Origin: Rhizobium rhizoryzae
GTDB lineage: Bacteria > Pseudomonadota > Alphaproteobacteria > Rhizobiales > Rhizobiaceae
DNA length: 64,000 nucleotides
Direction: 5' to 3'
Assembly: GCF_011046895.1 (NCBI RefSeq)
Contig: NZ_CP049250.1
Location: forward strand, 310,001 to 374,000
Positions 1-8,963 of the stretch are shown one piece after another. The position numbers and the translations under genes were made by a program. Each line of letters begins with the position of its first letter. Within the stretch, counting starts at the first letter, position 1. The notes under the pieces were generated by a model, which saw nothing but the letters and a program-made list of their open reading frames with translations, was not told where the DNA came from and did no database searches.

Positions 1-1
1 C

Positions 2-478
2 CTTGTATCCGAAGGTATCGACATCGCGCTGCGCATGGGCGAACTCGCCGACAGTACCGCTGTCGCCCGCAGGATCGCGACAGGCCACCGTTCCGTGGTG
101 GCGACGCCTGCCTATCTCAAGCAGCATGGCATCCCGCAGGCTCCAGCAGACCTCGCCACGCACCAGGCCGTTGTCTATACCCAACTTGGGAATAGCTGGA
201 CGTTCCGCAGAGATGGTACTGAGGCCTCTGTCGCGGTGTCAGGACGGGTACGCTTCACCGCCGCCGAGGGCATTCGCGCTGCCGTCAAGGCAGATATGGG
301 ACTGGCAGTAACATCGGACTGGATGTTCTGGCCGGAACTGCAGAACGGCGAAGTTCTCCGGGTGCTGGAGGATTGGACGCTCCCGGACATCGACCTGTGG
401 GCTGTCTTTCCAACGGGGCGGCTGGCCAGTGCAAAAGCGCGCGCCTTCGCCGATTTCGTGAAGACGATCGTCGGCTGA
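2..478 (+). CDS. LysR-family regulator, effector-binding domain (5' end outside window)
   Basis: The frame is already open at the window edge, so only the C-terminal 158 residues are visible and the winged-helix DNA-binding domain lies outside. The visible part reads as a LysR effector-binding fold of the CrgA-like subgroup: a VSEGIDIALRMG segment is followed by RRIATGHRSVVATPAYL, a run shared by many regulators of this subgroup, and the chain ends in a helix with FADFVKTIVG. Effector and target genes cannot be inferred. A 101-base piece of this gene (125-225) recurs as a gene fragment at 4261-4361, so the locus has taken part in a local duplication. Confidence 0.85.
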   Translation, partial: LVSEGIDIALRMGELADSTAVARRIATGHRSVVATPAYLKQHGIPQAPADLATHQAVVYTQLGNSWTFRRDGTEASVAVSGRVRFTAAEGIRAAVKADMGLAVTSDWMFWPELQNGEVLRVLEDWTLPDIDLWAVFPTGRLASAKARAFADFVKTIVG

Positions 479-565
479 AGCAATGTCTCCTCTTGGCCTC
501 AAAGTGGACATCGAAGACATCCCGGATCTGGCAGGAAGACGCGGCGGGAAGCCTAGACGCTGTCA

Positions 566-1483
566 TCATCGGCCCGATCGTGGCGTCCGTCCCAAAGTCC
601 GCTTGAAAGCATGAGCAAAGGCGCTTTGCGAGTTATAGCCAACGGCGGAAGCAACGGCCGCGACGGTCTCGCCCGCATTCAGTTTTTGCTGCGCCAGGAC
701 CATGCGCCAGTGAGTAAGGTAGTCGAGAGGCGGCCGGCCGACACGCGCGGTGAACCGTTGCGTGAAGGCCGAACGCGACATGCCGACCTCCGACGCCAGC
801 ATGGGCGCTGTCCAGCGGCACGCGACATCCCCATGCATCAATCTCAGCGCCCTGCCGATCCTCGGGTCCGCCAGCGCGGTGACCCAGCCGACACTGTTCT
901 TAGGGTTGGTGGCCACGAAAGCGCGAACGGCCGTGATAATAAGGATTTCCGCCAGTCGCTCGGCAACCAGTGAGCCACCCAGTTCCGCGTGGGCGACCTC
1001 TATCCTCAGAGCATTCAACGTTCTCGCGACAGCCTCGGCGGTGGACGACCTGGCATCAATACGCAAAAATTTCGGGAGCGCATCGAGAACGAACGCGGCG
1101 CTGCCATTGGCAAAGCCGCTGCCACCCCCTATCAGCGCCGTTTCGTCTGCAGCGCCCAGCCGTACCAAGTCCTGTCCCGGAGCCGCGTAGAGCGGCATCC
1201 CATCCATCGGTTCGACGGCAGGGTCACTCGCCACCGCATAACGCGTGTCGCGGATGAGAACGACATCGCCTTCCACAAGTGCTTGTGGCGAATGATCCGG
1301 AAGAAGAAGCCAGCACTGGCCTCTTGTGACAGCGACGAACTTCAACCGCGCTCGCCCGTCGAAGGCGAGTGCCCAGTCTCCCGCCGCTTCGAGGCCGGTG
1401 CCCCGGACGCTCCGCGCGCCCAAGGCTGCAAGAACCTCGGAGAACGGATCGGCTATTGGTTTGGCGGATCGCGACAAAGACAT
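566..1483 (-). CDS. AraC-family transcriptional regulator with N-terminal cupin-like domain
   Basis: 305 residues. Residues 1-195 resemble the cupin-type sensing domain common in AraC regulators of alphaproteobacteria (FVAVTRGQCWLLLPD, then EGDVVLIRD). Residues 210-305 carry the double helix-turn-helix: first helix pair around 228-248 (LASEVGMSRSAFTQRF), second around 273-296 (AAVASAVGYNSQSAFAHAF), ending with the usual RTP near the C-terminus. It is transcribed divergently from the SDR gene at 1559, with 75 bases between the starts, so that oxidoreductase is its most likely target. This arrangement of AraC regulator and oxidoreductase is common; the inducer is unknown. Confidence 0.9.
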   Translation of the reverse strand: MSLSRSAKPIADPFSEVLAALGARSVRGTGLEAAGDWALAFDGRARLKFVAVTRGQCWLLLPDHSPQALVEGDVVLIRDTRYAVASDPAVEPMDGMPLYAAPGQDLVRLGAADETALIGGGSGFANGSAAFVLDALPKFLRIDARSSTAEAVARTLNALRIEVAHAELGGSLVAERLAEILIITAVRAFVATNPKNSVGWVTALADPRIGRALRLMHGDVACRWTAPMLASEVGMSRSAFTQRFTARVGRPPLDYLTHWRMVLAQQKLNAGETVAAVASAVGYNSQSAFAHAFKRTLGRTPRSGR

Positions 1484-1558
1484 GGTTGTTCAAGCATAGA
1501 TCATCCGAGATGCGCTGCCTAGATCTTGCTTCTCATGCAGACAATGGAGCCCCCTATC

Positions 1559-2296
1559 ATGACCATTGAGAACAAGATCGTTGCCATCACTGGAGCCGGG
1601 CGCGGCATTGGCCGGGCGACAGCTATACATCTTGCCGCGCGAGGCGCGCGCCTTGTGCTCGGTGCACGAAGCGAAGCGGAGATCGCCAGTGTAGCAGGAG
1701 AAATCGAGGCGGCGGGCGGCGAAGCCGTCTATCGGGCCATCGACGTAACTAGAGCTGTAGATCTGGAGGATCTGGTCAAGCTTGCCTGCGAACGTTTCGG
1801 GCGGCTGGATGTCATCATCAACAATGCAGGCATCGGTCCGCTGTCGCGTTTCAAAGCGCTGAAGGTCGATGAATGGGACGCCATGATCGACGTAAACCTG
1901 AAGGGCGCGCTCTACGGTATCGCTGCGGTTCTGCCCGTGTTTACGGGCCAAGATAGCGGGCACGTCATCAACGTCGTATCAACCGCTGGCCTCAAGATCG
2001 TGCCAACGATGGGCGTTTACGCCGCGACCAAGAATGCACTGCGGACAGCCACAGAAGGTCTGCGGCAGGAAGCGGGAAAAAACCTGCGCGTGACGGAGAT
2101 ATCCCCGGGTTTCATTGACACGACCTTCGCGTATGCCTCCATTGCCGATCCTGACATCAGAGCGGCTATTGTCACCCGCAAGGAAGCGCTCGCCATTTCC
2201 CCGGTAGCTATCGCAAGGGCGATAGCCTTCGCAATCGAGCAACCCAGTGACGTGGAAATCGGCAGCATCGTAGTGCGCCCGACCGCACAGGATTGA
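1559..2296 (+). CDS. Short-chain dehydrogenase/reductase (classical SDR)
   Basis: 245 residues, the usual length for a classical SDR. The Rossmann motif TGAGRGIG lies at 11-18, NNAG at 88-91, and the catalytic set is intact with Ser141, Tyr154 and Lys158 (YAATK). A cytosolic NAD(P)-dependent alcohol/ketone oxidoreductase is expected; the substrate is not evident. The start is set at 1559 because a GGAG at 1546-1549 sits nine bases upstream, whereas a longer frame from 1526 has no good ribosome site. The divergent AraC gene probably controls it. Confidence 0.9.
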   Translation: MTIENKIVAITGAGRGIGRATAIHLAARGARLVLGARSEAEIASVAGEIEAAGGEAVYRAIDVTRAVDLEDLVKLACERFGRLDVIINNAGIGPLSRFKALKVDEWDAMIDVNLKGALYGIAAVLPVFTGQDSGHVINVVSTAGLKIVPTMGVYAATKNALRTATEGLRQEAGKNLRVTEISPGFIDTTFAYASIADPDIRAAIVTRKEALAISPVAIARAIAFAIEQPSDVEIGSIVVRPTAQD

Positions 2297-2985
2297 CACT
2301 ATCGGAGCGTCTCGGCTTTGGGCGCACAGAACTCTCCTTCGGACCTGAAACGACCGCAAAAAAATCCACCGGATGCTCGCAACAGGTATGGAGTGGGATC
2401 ATCATCAACAGCTCAGACTTGGCCGCTTATGGCGCGAAGCGGCCATCCCGGGCACTGTAACCTTCTTCGCCAGAGCGGAAATTATTGCCGCTCTGGCGCC
2501 CAGTTGACTGATGCCCAAAGCCAGGGCACAAAGGTGGCATCCACGGTCGCTCGCGGCGGGAAAACAGAGGGAATTTCAAGACTTATCCACTAAGTCATTG
2601 AAATAATGTGAGAATCCAGGTCACCCAGTGAACTCATTTTGACCCTAATTTTTTACCTGAACTGGTCATCGGCTCGCGCACAAAAAAGTAGCGTCTTCTC
2701 AATAAATTGAGCGATCTCTACCGTATTTTCTTGGGCTATCCGTCGAGTTCGACGACGCCCAGAAAGTTAGCTGGGGACCCGTAAGTTGTTCAAGGCCGAT
2801 GCTGTGACATGCGAGGTCCGCCGTGATGAACTTCAATCCCTTTGTTCGTGGCCAAACGGAACCAGGTCAGGGTTAAGACATCTTGATTGTTCGGCGGCGA
2901 CGGCCCGCCAGGTCACTGTCCCGACGATTCCTCTGTCAGTCGGCCAAAGCGCGGCGCATCTCATCCGGGCATGCCCTACGGCACT
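2297..2985. other. Intergenic region, 689 bases, with a direct-repeat copy
   Basis: No gene is supported here. The left half contains the first copy of a ~195-base repeat (2434-2628). The stretch 2630-2780 is visibly AT-richer than its surroundings. Small open frames in both directions have no ribosome sites or recognisable products. Confidence 0.6.
2434..2628 (+). repeat. Direct repeat, copy 1 (~195 bases)
   Basis: Starts at GCGAAGCGGCCATCCCGGG and ends at the ACCCAG of 2623-2628. The same sequence recurs in the same orientation at 8528-8723 with roughly ten differences by eye, including a one-base insertion. It contains no convincing gene. The two copies bracket about 6 kb of accessory genes. 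Confidence 0.9.
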
Positions 2986-3879
2986 TCATTTCGGCCATAG
3001 GCGGCCGCACCCAGACGAGCCTTTTCCCGCCATCGTTTCGAAAGCGCTAGAAGTTCGTGGGTGCGATGCCACTCCCGCGCAGCCTGTGTTGAACCGTCCG
3101 AAGAGAGGCGAGATATAAGGATGGGCCAGATCGGCGCCGTTGGCATAGAGTAGGTTCGCTGGCATCAAAGAGGTTGGAAGGTTTACGTCGATCATCTTGT
3201 TGGTCTGGAAGCTATCCCCTGACTCCGTCAGGTCGATTTCAGGCGAAAGCAACACAATCGCGCGGGGCAAATCCAGCCCTTCATCCTGAGCGCGCACGAC
3301 GGTCGCCAATGCCAGATTGCCACCTGCAGAGCGTCCACCGATGACAATGCGTTCGGCGCCATGTGTGTCCACAGCATGCTTGTACACGCACATGCAGTCG
3401 TCAAGCGCAGCCGGAAACGGGAATTCAGGTGGCATCCGATAGTCCACGCCGTAGCATTGAATGCTAAAGCGAGATGCAGCTATCCGAGCCCCTTCGCGGC
3501 TTGCTTCACCGCCACCAAAGACAAGCGCCCCTCCATTAAGATCGATATATACACAATCCGCGCGATCGAGCTCGATAGGCTTTGCAAAATGAACGTCGGC
3601 AGAGCCAATTCGCTTCCTACTTAACTGTACGTCTCGAGATGACTCCAACACTGATACCGTGGCGGCGTAAGTTGAATCTACGGCTGACTTAAGCTTCTGC
3701 CATGCTTCATGATCCTCCGCCGGAGGCATTGGGTACAGTGCGTTGATGGGTAACCCGTCGTTTCGGACGGCGTTATGAAGCCGTTGTTGCGCCTCTCTAC
3801 TGATCGAGTTTGGCACTGGCACGCGACGTTGATCTACGCTCACAGCATTGAGTTTGAGGTCATCCCGCCAGTTCCTCAA
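2986..3879 (-). pseudogene. Alpha/beta-hydrolase (esterase/lipase-like), C-terminus lost
   Basis: The first ~260 residues match the hormone-sensitive-lipase-like hydrolases: oxyanion segment NGGALVFGGG at 115-124 (usually HGGG, here Asn first), DYRMPPEFPFPAALDD at 146-161, and the nucleophile elbow GGRSAGG with Ser184. After SPLFGRFN (about residue 260) the sequence stops resembling the family and ends at 297, so the strand-helix units carrying the catalytic Asp and His are missing. Family members normally continue 60-80 residues further. The gene therefore looks broken at about 3090, probably by a recombination joint, and activity is unlikely. A short active variant cannot be fully excluded. 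Confidence 0.7.
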
Positions 3880-4571
3880 GACTCTCTCCAGTCAGCTTAA
3901 CTCGCCTCCCAGATTCTGCCAGCAAGGCTGGGCGGAACTTAGGCCGCCTGAACGATTGGCAATATTCATTAGATTGCTACCGCCCGGGTGCAAGAGTTGG
4001 ATCCTGTTTTGAGCGGCTATATGTCACGTACCTTCGCCGTAGAAGATCACCGCAAAGACAAAGGCTTCCATCCAATCGTAAGTGCGCAAATCTGGGTGCG
4101 TCACTGCACGTAAGCCCGAGGCCGTCAGGAATTTGGTCATCTTTCGCGAAGCAACCGTGACAGTTGCCGCAACGTGTTGGAGCGCTTTGTCCGAGGCTTA
4201 ACGGCAGTACAATGCGAAAGGGAGGGCAAAGCCACCAACAGGGATCGACGGCTCAATCACCATGGCATCCTGCAAGTGCCTGCGGAGCTCGCCGCGCACC
4301 AGGCCGTCGTCTATACCCAACTTGGGAATAGCTGGACGTTCCGCAGAGATGGTACTGAGGCGCGCTGTCTCTGTCTCAATTCAGTGTATTTGGCAGTTCG
4401 GCGACCGAAGGCGGAAATTATTTCCGTGTCTGGAGCGGTGGCCAAGCGGGCTGGCGGGAGGGGACAGTATTCCTTCAGCGGAAGCCGTCGGTTCAGCCGT
4501 TTACCAAGCATTAAACTCAAAAGAGCTACATCCAGGTCATAACAACCTACGGGGGCTGGGGGCTGCACTGG
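3880..4571. other. Intergenic region, 692 bases, with LysR gene fragment
   Basis: Apart from the LysR fragment at 4261-4361 no feature is supported. The region lies between the broken hydrolase and the diguanylate cyclase gene and looks like rearrangement debris. Confidence 0.5.
4261..4361 (+). pseudogene. Fragment of a LysR-family gene (copy of 125-225)
   Basis: The 101 bases align without gaps with 125-225 inside the first gene of the window. The first ~48 bases differ at about ten positions, while the last 53 bases are identical. Translation gives HGILQVPAELAAHQAVVYTQ and the following TWFRR-type segment of the LysR effector domain, without start, stop or the rest of the gene. The sharp change in divergence suggests a mosaic joint or gene conversion. 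Confidence 0.8.
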
Positions 4572-5762
4572 ATGGAGACGAGCAATCTGATCGTTTACGT
4601 GCCGCCGGTGCTGTTCAACCTAGTGGCTGGATGCTTCTTCCTTTTGTGGCATCTGAAGTTGAGTGACACCTGGTATTGGGGCGCGGGCTTTGCGCAGACC
4701 GCGCTTGGCTTCGTGATTTCGACCTTCTCGATCCAACCGACCTTCGACGCCTTTGCGTCCGGACTGATCTTTATGGGCGCAGCCTATTGCTACGGCAGCG
4801 GGCTCTTGTCTCACTTCAAACTGGCCAGACAGAACACGCAGCGCCTGACATTCGTCGCCTTATATACGCTGGCGCTCATTTACGTGGTGTTTGTAGAGAA
4901 GAGCCTGATCTACCAATTATTCCTAACCGACATGGGATTCGCGTTCCTGCTCGGCTGGGCAATCCTCAGGGTCAGGCGAGAGGCCGTAAGCGGTATCGAC
5001 AAGGCACTCGTCGCGACGAGTTGCATTGTCGTACTGGATTCGGTGTCGCGCGCGACCTACTTCACGTTCTTTACCGGGTCGAGCAACGAGTTTGCCGACT
5101 TTGCCGACTCGACTTACAATCTTGCAGTTCATCTTACGACCATTACTGTCTGTATGTTCTTTCCCTTCAGCGCGGTCGCAGCCGTCGGACAGACAGCGCT
5201 CGAACGTTACAGAAGGGCGGCGGAGACGGATGAGCTGACCGGGCTTCTGAACCGCCGGGGGCTGCGCTACGCACTCGCGCGCAATTATGGTACCACCCGC
5301 CAAGGCTCGTTGATCACCTTCGACATCGATCACTTTAAACGCATCAATGATGGCTACGGACACGGCTTCGGCGACGAGGTCATACGAGGGCTGGGCCAAG
5401 ACCTCCTTCAGGTTGTCGGGTCTCACGGGTTCACGGCGCGCTATGGCGGTGAAGAATTCGTTGCGTACCTGCCCGGCGTCGGTGTCACGGAAGCACGTAA
5501 CCTGGCGCAGTCATTGCGGAGCGCCTTCGCGGAAAGGGCGTGGGTGGCCTTCAATGTGACTGAGCAATTCACTGTTTCCGGCGGCGTCGCTTCCTTAATG
5601 GCCGAGGATACTCGAGTGGAGGCCGCGTTCGAGCGGGCGGACCGGGCACTATATGCGGCCAAGGCCGCCGGTCGGAACCGCGTGTTTGTCGATGGCGGCG
5701 ACGCCCAAACGTTACCTTGTTTGGCAGTCGGCGACAGTCAGGGAGAACGGCAAGAGGCTTGA
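4572..5762 (+). CDS. Membrane-bound diguanylate cyclase (GGDEF domain)
   Basis: 396 residues. Residues 1-205 are hydrophobic with about six membrane segments and form an N-terminal membrane sensor of unassigned type. A short linker (ALERYRRAAETDELTGLLNRR) leads to the GGDEF domain at 218-372, with FDIDHFKRIND at 250-260 and the active loop RYGGEEF at 290-296, so c-di-GMP synthesis from GTP is expected at the inner membrane. The inhibitory I-site RxxD that usually sits five residues ahead of the GG motif is absent (GSHG occupies that place), so product inhibition may be missing. No EAL domain. A GC-rich purine run just upstream could serve as the ribosome site. Confidence 0.92.
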   Translation: METSNLIVYVPPVLFNLVAGCFFLLWHLKLSDTWYWGAGFAQTALGFVISTFSIQPTFDAFASGLIFMGAAYCYGSGLLSHFKLARQNTQRLTFVALYTLALIYVVFVEKSLIYQLFLTDMGFAFLLGWAILRVRREAVSGIDKALVATSCIVVLDSVSRATYFTFFTGSSNEFADFADSTYNLAVHLTTITVCMFFPFSAVAAVGQTALERYRRAAETDELTGLLNRRGLRYALARNYGTTRQGSLITFDIDHFKRINDGYGHGFGDEVIRGLGQDLLQVVGSHGFTARYGGEEFVAYLPGVGVTEARNLAQSLRSAFAERAWVAFNVTEQFTVSGGVASLMAEDTRVEAAFERADRALYAAKAAGRNRVFVDGGDAQTLPCLAVGDSQGERQEA

Positions 5763-5916
5763 CCGGCGGTTCATTCGCCACTTTGGCATCTCTCCGCCGA
5801 GCCGAGGACTCTCATTGTCTAATGACATGCCAGATTTACCTCGCTGGTTCAAAGGAATAACTCAAGGTTACGAATATGCCCGCGACCGCTACCGGCCCAA
5901 AGCGGACTAAAGGTCC

Positions 5917-6516
5917 TTAGTTAGCGACATCAACGGTGTGACAATTGCGATCAATCAGGCTAAAGCCACCGTCACGCAGCAGATAGAATCCGTCCTGCGG
6001 TACTGGTAATTCAAGGGTCTCTCGCATCGATAGACCCGCGTAGACCCCTCGCACAATTCGACCAAAGAGGCCGTGTGACAGGGCAATGGTTGGGCGTTTG
6101 ATATCCGAAATCCAGTCTCTCGCACGATTGCACGCGTCGTCGAATGTCTCGCCATCAGGCGATCTAAAATACCAATCGTACAGGTCTGAACCGTCAAGGT
6201 GACCCGGATACTCCATGTCGATCTCAAATTTGGTCAATCCGTCCCACGAACCGACGGTTACCTCCATAAGACGTGCATCCTCCTGAGAGGGAAGAGGTAT
6301 CCTCAACTTCAATCTATCCGCTGTCTCCCTCGTTCTTCCAAGCGGGCTGACTTGGAAGTCGAACGATCTACAGTCTCCTTCGAGCTGATGATAAAGTAGC
6401 GTACTGACTAGATCAGCTTGCTCGATACCATGCTTGGTAAGCGGGGAATCCTTCTGGCCTTGGAAGCGACCAAGTGTATTCCAAACGGTTTCGCCGTGGC
6501 GCAGAAGATAAATCAT
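5917..6516 (-). CDS. Histidine phosphatase family protein (phosphoglycerate-mutase-like)
   Basis: 199 residues from the start chosen here, which puts the phosphohistidine motif LRHGET at residues 5-10, exactly as in the family; a longer frame from 6681 would add 55 residues without resemblance. A GGGAT purine run lies ahead of the ATG. SPLGRTRETA and the late ALSHGLFGR motif supply the second catalytic histidine and phosphate-binding arginines. Cytosolic phosphomonoesterase of the GpmB/PhoE/CobC type; the substrate is unknown. It is a single gene convergent with the cyclase gene. Confidence 0.85.
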   Translation of the reverse strand: MIYLLRHGETVWNTLGRFQGQKDSPLTKHGIEQADLVSTLLYHQLEGDCRSFDFQVSPLGRTRETADRLKLRIPLPSQEDARLMEVTVGSWDGLTKFEIDMEYPGHLDGSDLYDWYFRSPDGETFDDACNRARDWISDIKRPTIALSHGLFGRIVRGVYAGLSMRETLELPVPQDGFYLLRDGGFSLIDRNCHTVDVAN

Positions 6517-6944
6517 CAAAGTATCCCGGCAATTTCGTCGCTTTTGGTTTAGCTCTAGGCTCAACGGTGCTGATTGGCCGAATGATATGGCATCCTGATG
6601 ACTGCAAATGGCGCGAAACGGAAGACTGTCGTCGCCCCATTGCGGACATGAAATACGATCTGGGAGATATTCTAATGCCACTTTAAGGCGTATTTAGGCA
6701 CCATAGTATCCTTACAAGTGAAGCCTTGCAATAGAGGACAAGTGATGGACATGCATGATGTTATTGTATGTTTTTTGTGCCTCTTTGGCATCCGGCGTGT
6801 TGTTGCTGAACCGCTTTCTTTACCCGTTTCGGTTTCCCTTTCTTCCCAACTGGAAATCCGCTTACATCGCGTCAGCACTTACTTTTGAGGGCGTCTTTTT
6901 TTGGCTTCTCCTGAGCTGACGAGGAACAACTGCGCTTTCGCGCG
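6517..6944. other. Intergenic region, 428 bases
   Basis: Nothing recognised except a possible short membrane-protein frame at 6758-6919. The stretch 6720-6900 is T-rich on the plus strand compared with its neighbours. Confidence 0.4.
6758..6919 (+). CDS. Possible 53-residue hydrophobic protein
   Basis: An ATG at 6758 opens a 53-residue frame with two hydrophobic stretches (MLLYVFCASLASGVLLL and YIASALTFEGVFFWLLL) separated by an aromatic, proline-rich loop, as in small inner-membrane proteins. An overlapping frame from 6745 has the better-spaced purine run (AGAGGACA), so the start is doubtful. No homologue is recognised. It precedes the one-TM protein at 6945 by 25 bases. Confidence 0.25.
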   Translation: MLLYVFCASLASGVLLLNRFLYPFRFPFLPNWKSAYIASALTFEGVFFWLLLS

Positions 6945-7607
6945 ATGATTCCGATGATTTCTGGCGTTGAGCGGCAAACCTCTCCCGGCCCAGAGCAGTC
7001 GTTAGAATTTGCGTGGACCCACAAACTCAATGTTGACGCACCGATGTTTAAGCTGGGACAAATGCAGTATGAGGGCCAAACAGTTATGTTGAAGCTCGGT
7101 AGGACAATGTTACTCGTCGACAGGTATGCGGTGCGCGTTGTGTCCATAGCTGCCGCCGCTGGGCTGTGCCTCCTCACCGCAGCCGCATATGTTGCGGCGA
7201 CTTACAAGCGCGAGGCCGTTGAAGCGACGCTCGGAACCAGCATCTCAAATTTCCTCTATGGCGTCTGCGATCCAGCCTACGAGGCGTTCGTTGACAGGCG
7301 CGGAACGCCAATCGACAACACTGCTAAAGTCAGCAATCGCTTTAAGGTTTATCATCCAGCATTGGCTATTACGGAGGATGAGGAAGCGGAAGTGATTGAA
7401 TTCGTCGAACGCGCCTCTGGCTGGAGTATACCGTTCGATGTGACGTTCTCCGTCCACTTCAGAGGTGATGGCTCTGCAACCTTCCAGCCATATCAACGTA
7501 ATATGGACCAAATCGAGATTAATGAATGCGGCTACCTGATTGGTGACGACTACGCAACACGTCAAAGACATGCTGAGCGCTTGCGCAACAACCAGCGTAC
7601 TTACTGA
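6945..7607 (+). CDS. Hypothetical protein with one membrane segment
   Basis: 220 residues, no family recognised. One strong membrane segment around 62-85 (YAVRVVSIAAAAGLCLLTAA) separates a short N-terminal part from a ~130-residue C-terminal part rich in acidic and aromatic residues, probably outside the cytoplasm, containing two cysteines (VCDP near 107 and NECGY near 195). An internal ATG at 7086 with a GAGGG run upstream is a plausible alternative start and would put the membrane segment near the N-terminus as a signal anchor. Base composition is lower in GC than the flanking housekeeping genes. Confidence 0.55.
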   Translation: MIPMISGVERQTSPGPEQSLEFAWTHKLNVDAPMFKLGQMQYEGQTVMLKLGRTMLLVDRYAVRVVSIAAAAGLCLLTAAAYVAATYKREAVEATLGTSISNFLYGVCDPAYEAFVDRRGTPIDNTAKVSNRFKVYHPALAITEDEEAEVIEFVERASGWSIPFDVTFSVHFRGDGSATFQPYQRNMDQIEINECGYLIGDDYATRQRHAERLRNNQRTY

Positions 7608-7654
7608 CCACTCTTGGCGCTGAGCGGAGGTCCGTCAATGCGGCGCTGGTTGGA

Positions 7655-8437
7655 TCAGGCTCGCCTCGCCGTGACCAGCAGGAGAAAGCCTCCAAGGTCG
7701 CGCCAGCGTGAGAACCGCGGGACCGCTTCACAAGCGGCGTGAGACGGTTGAGGCTCCCCGATTTGCGTTATCATGAAACCAGCCGAGGCTACGGCGTTCA
7801 GGTAGTCGCTTATCGTGCGTGGAAACCTTGGGACAGAGAACGGGAGAACGTCTTCGTCCTTGGGGCGATTTCCGAAACGCCAATGCTCAGTAAAAGACGA
7901 TCTATCAAAATAGCGGGCTACTCGAAGTCCAGTTGTGCGACCTTCATCGTCTTTTTCCCACCCGAGCCCGGGCGTGATGAAGCAAGGATGCAGAACGCTG
8001 AAAAGTATGAAGCCGCCCGGTCGCAGAAGCCGATATGCCTCTCGCATAGCTCCGGGGAAATCCGGTCCATCCATCAGGGCCATCGTTGAAAGGACGGCAT
8101 CGAAAGATGCATCTGGCATCCCACAATGATCGCTATACGACGCCACTTGATATCGGATTCCGAGCGGATCAGCTTCCTCCGTCCGCCTCGCGTGCTGAAT
8201 CATCCGGATTGAAAGGTCGATACCAGTAACGCGTGCCCCCATCCGAGCGAAGGTGCGAGTATTGGTCCCCTCACCGCATCCGAAGTCGATGACATCGAGC
8301 CCTTTGATTGCGGGTAGGGCATCAAGGAAAGCCGGGAAGGTAAACTTGTCTCTATAGACATCGAAGCCAGCTCGAACGTCTCGGGTCCACTGGTCGGCGT
8401 TTTCGTTCCAGTGCTTCGCGACGTCAGTTTTCTGCAT
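7655..8437 (-). CDS. SAM-dependent class I methyltransferase
   Basis: 260 residues from the start at 8437, chosen because GGAAGGTGAC lies just before the ATG; an upstream extension would run into the repeat at 8528 and is not credible. Motif I is VIDFGCGEGTN at 49-59, followed by GIDLS and later LRPGGFILFSVLHPCF, the post-motif strand of UbiE/BioC-like small-molecule methyltransferases. Cytosolic; the acceptor is unknown. Small-molecule methylation is more likely than nucleic acid because no target-recognition part is seen. Confidence 0.88.
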   Translation of the reverse strand: MQKTDVAKHWNENADQWTRDVRAGFDVYRDKFTFPAFLDALPAIKGLDVIDFGCGEGTNTRTFARMGARVTGIDLSIRMIQHARRTEEADPLGIRYQVASYSDHCGMPDASFDAVLSTMALMDGPDFPGAMREAYRLLRPGGFILFSVLHPCFITPGLGWEKDDEGRTTGLRVARYFDRSSFTEHWRFGNRPKDEDVLPFSVPRFPRTISDYLNAVASAGFMITQIGEPQPSHAACEAVPRFSRWRDLGGFLLLVTARRA

Positions 8438-8963
8438 GTCACCTTCCAAAAGCTGGACCTCCGTAAAATCTCGGGCAGCTCCGAACATATCCCTATTGTT
8501 TACATCGCAGCAATGTCCGGTGTTGGTGCGAAGCGGCCATCCCGGGGCACTGTAACCTTCTTCGCCAGCGCGGAAATTATTGCCGCTCTGGCGCCCAGTT
8601 GACTGATGCCCAAAGCCAGGGCACAAAGGTGGCATCCACGGTCGCTCGCGGCAGGAAAACAGAGGGAATTTCAAGGCTTTTCAACTAAGCCATTGAAATC
8701 ATGTGAGAATCCAGGCTCCCCAGCCAATTCTCTCGGTACGTCTCCCTGAACTAAGCTGCGGTGGTTTTTGCTTTCCCTCCGGTGACTGGAGATAACATTC
8801 CCATCATTTCGCCAGTTGAGATGGGAAGGCCGATTCGTCTTCGGAAGCTCTCTTCTGAGCCAGCGACGAACACCCGCCGAGGATGTCAGGGGATAGCTGG
8901 CGATCTGAGATCGCCAGGCTTGTAGATTTATAGCGTCCTACGCCAGTGAACCATTGCCTCGCA
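8438..8963. other. Intergenic region, 526 bases, with direct-repeat copy 2
   Basis: Holds the second ~195-base repeat (8528-8723). Beyond it nothing is recognised; the stretch 8724-8963 is a likely 3' region of the operon transcribed leftward from 16365. Confidence 0.5.
8528..8723 (+). repeat. Direct repeat, copy 2 (~196 bases)
   Basis: Same orientation and almost the same sequence as 2434-2628. It lies upstream of the methyltransferase gene and marks the right border of the accessory region. Its sequence contains no transposase and no clear terminal inverted repeats. Confidence 0.9.
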
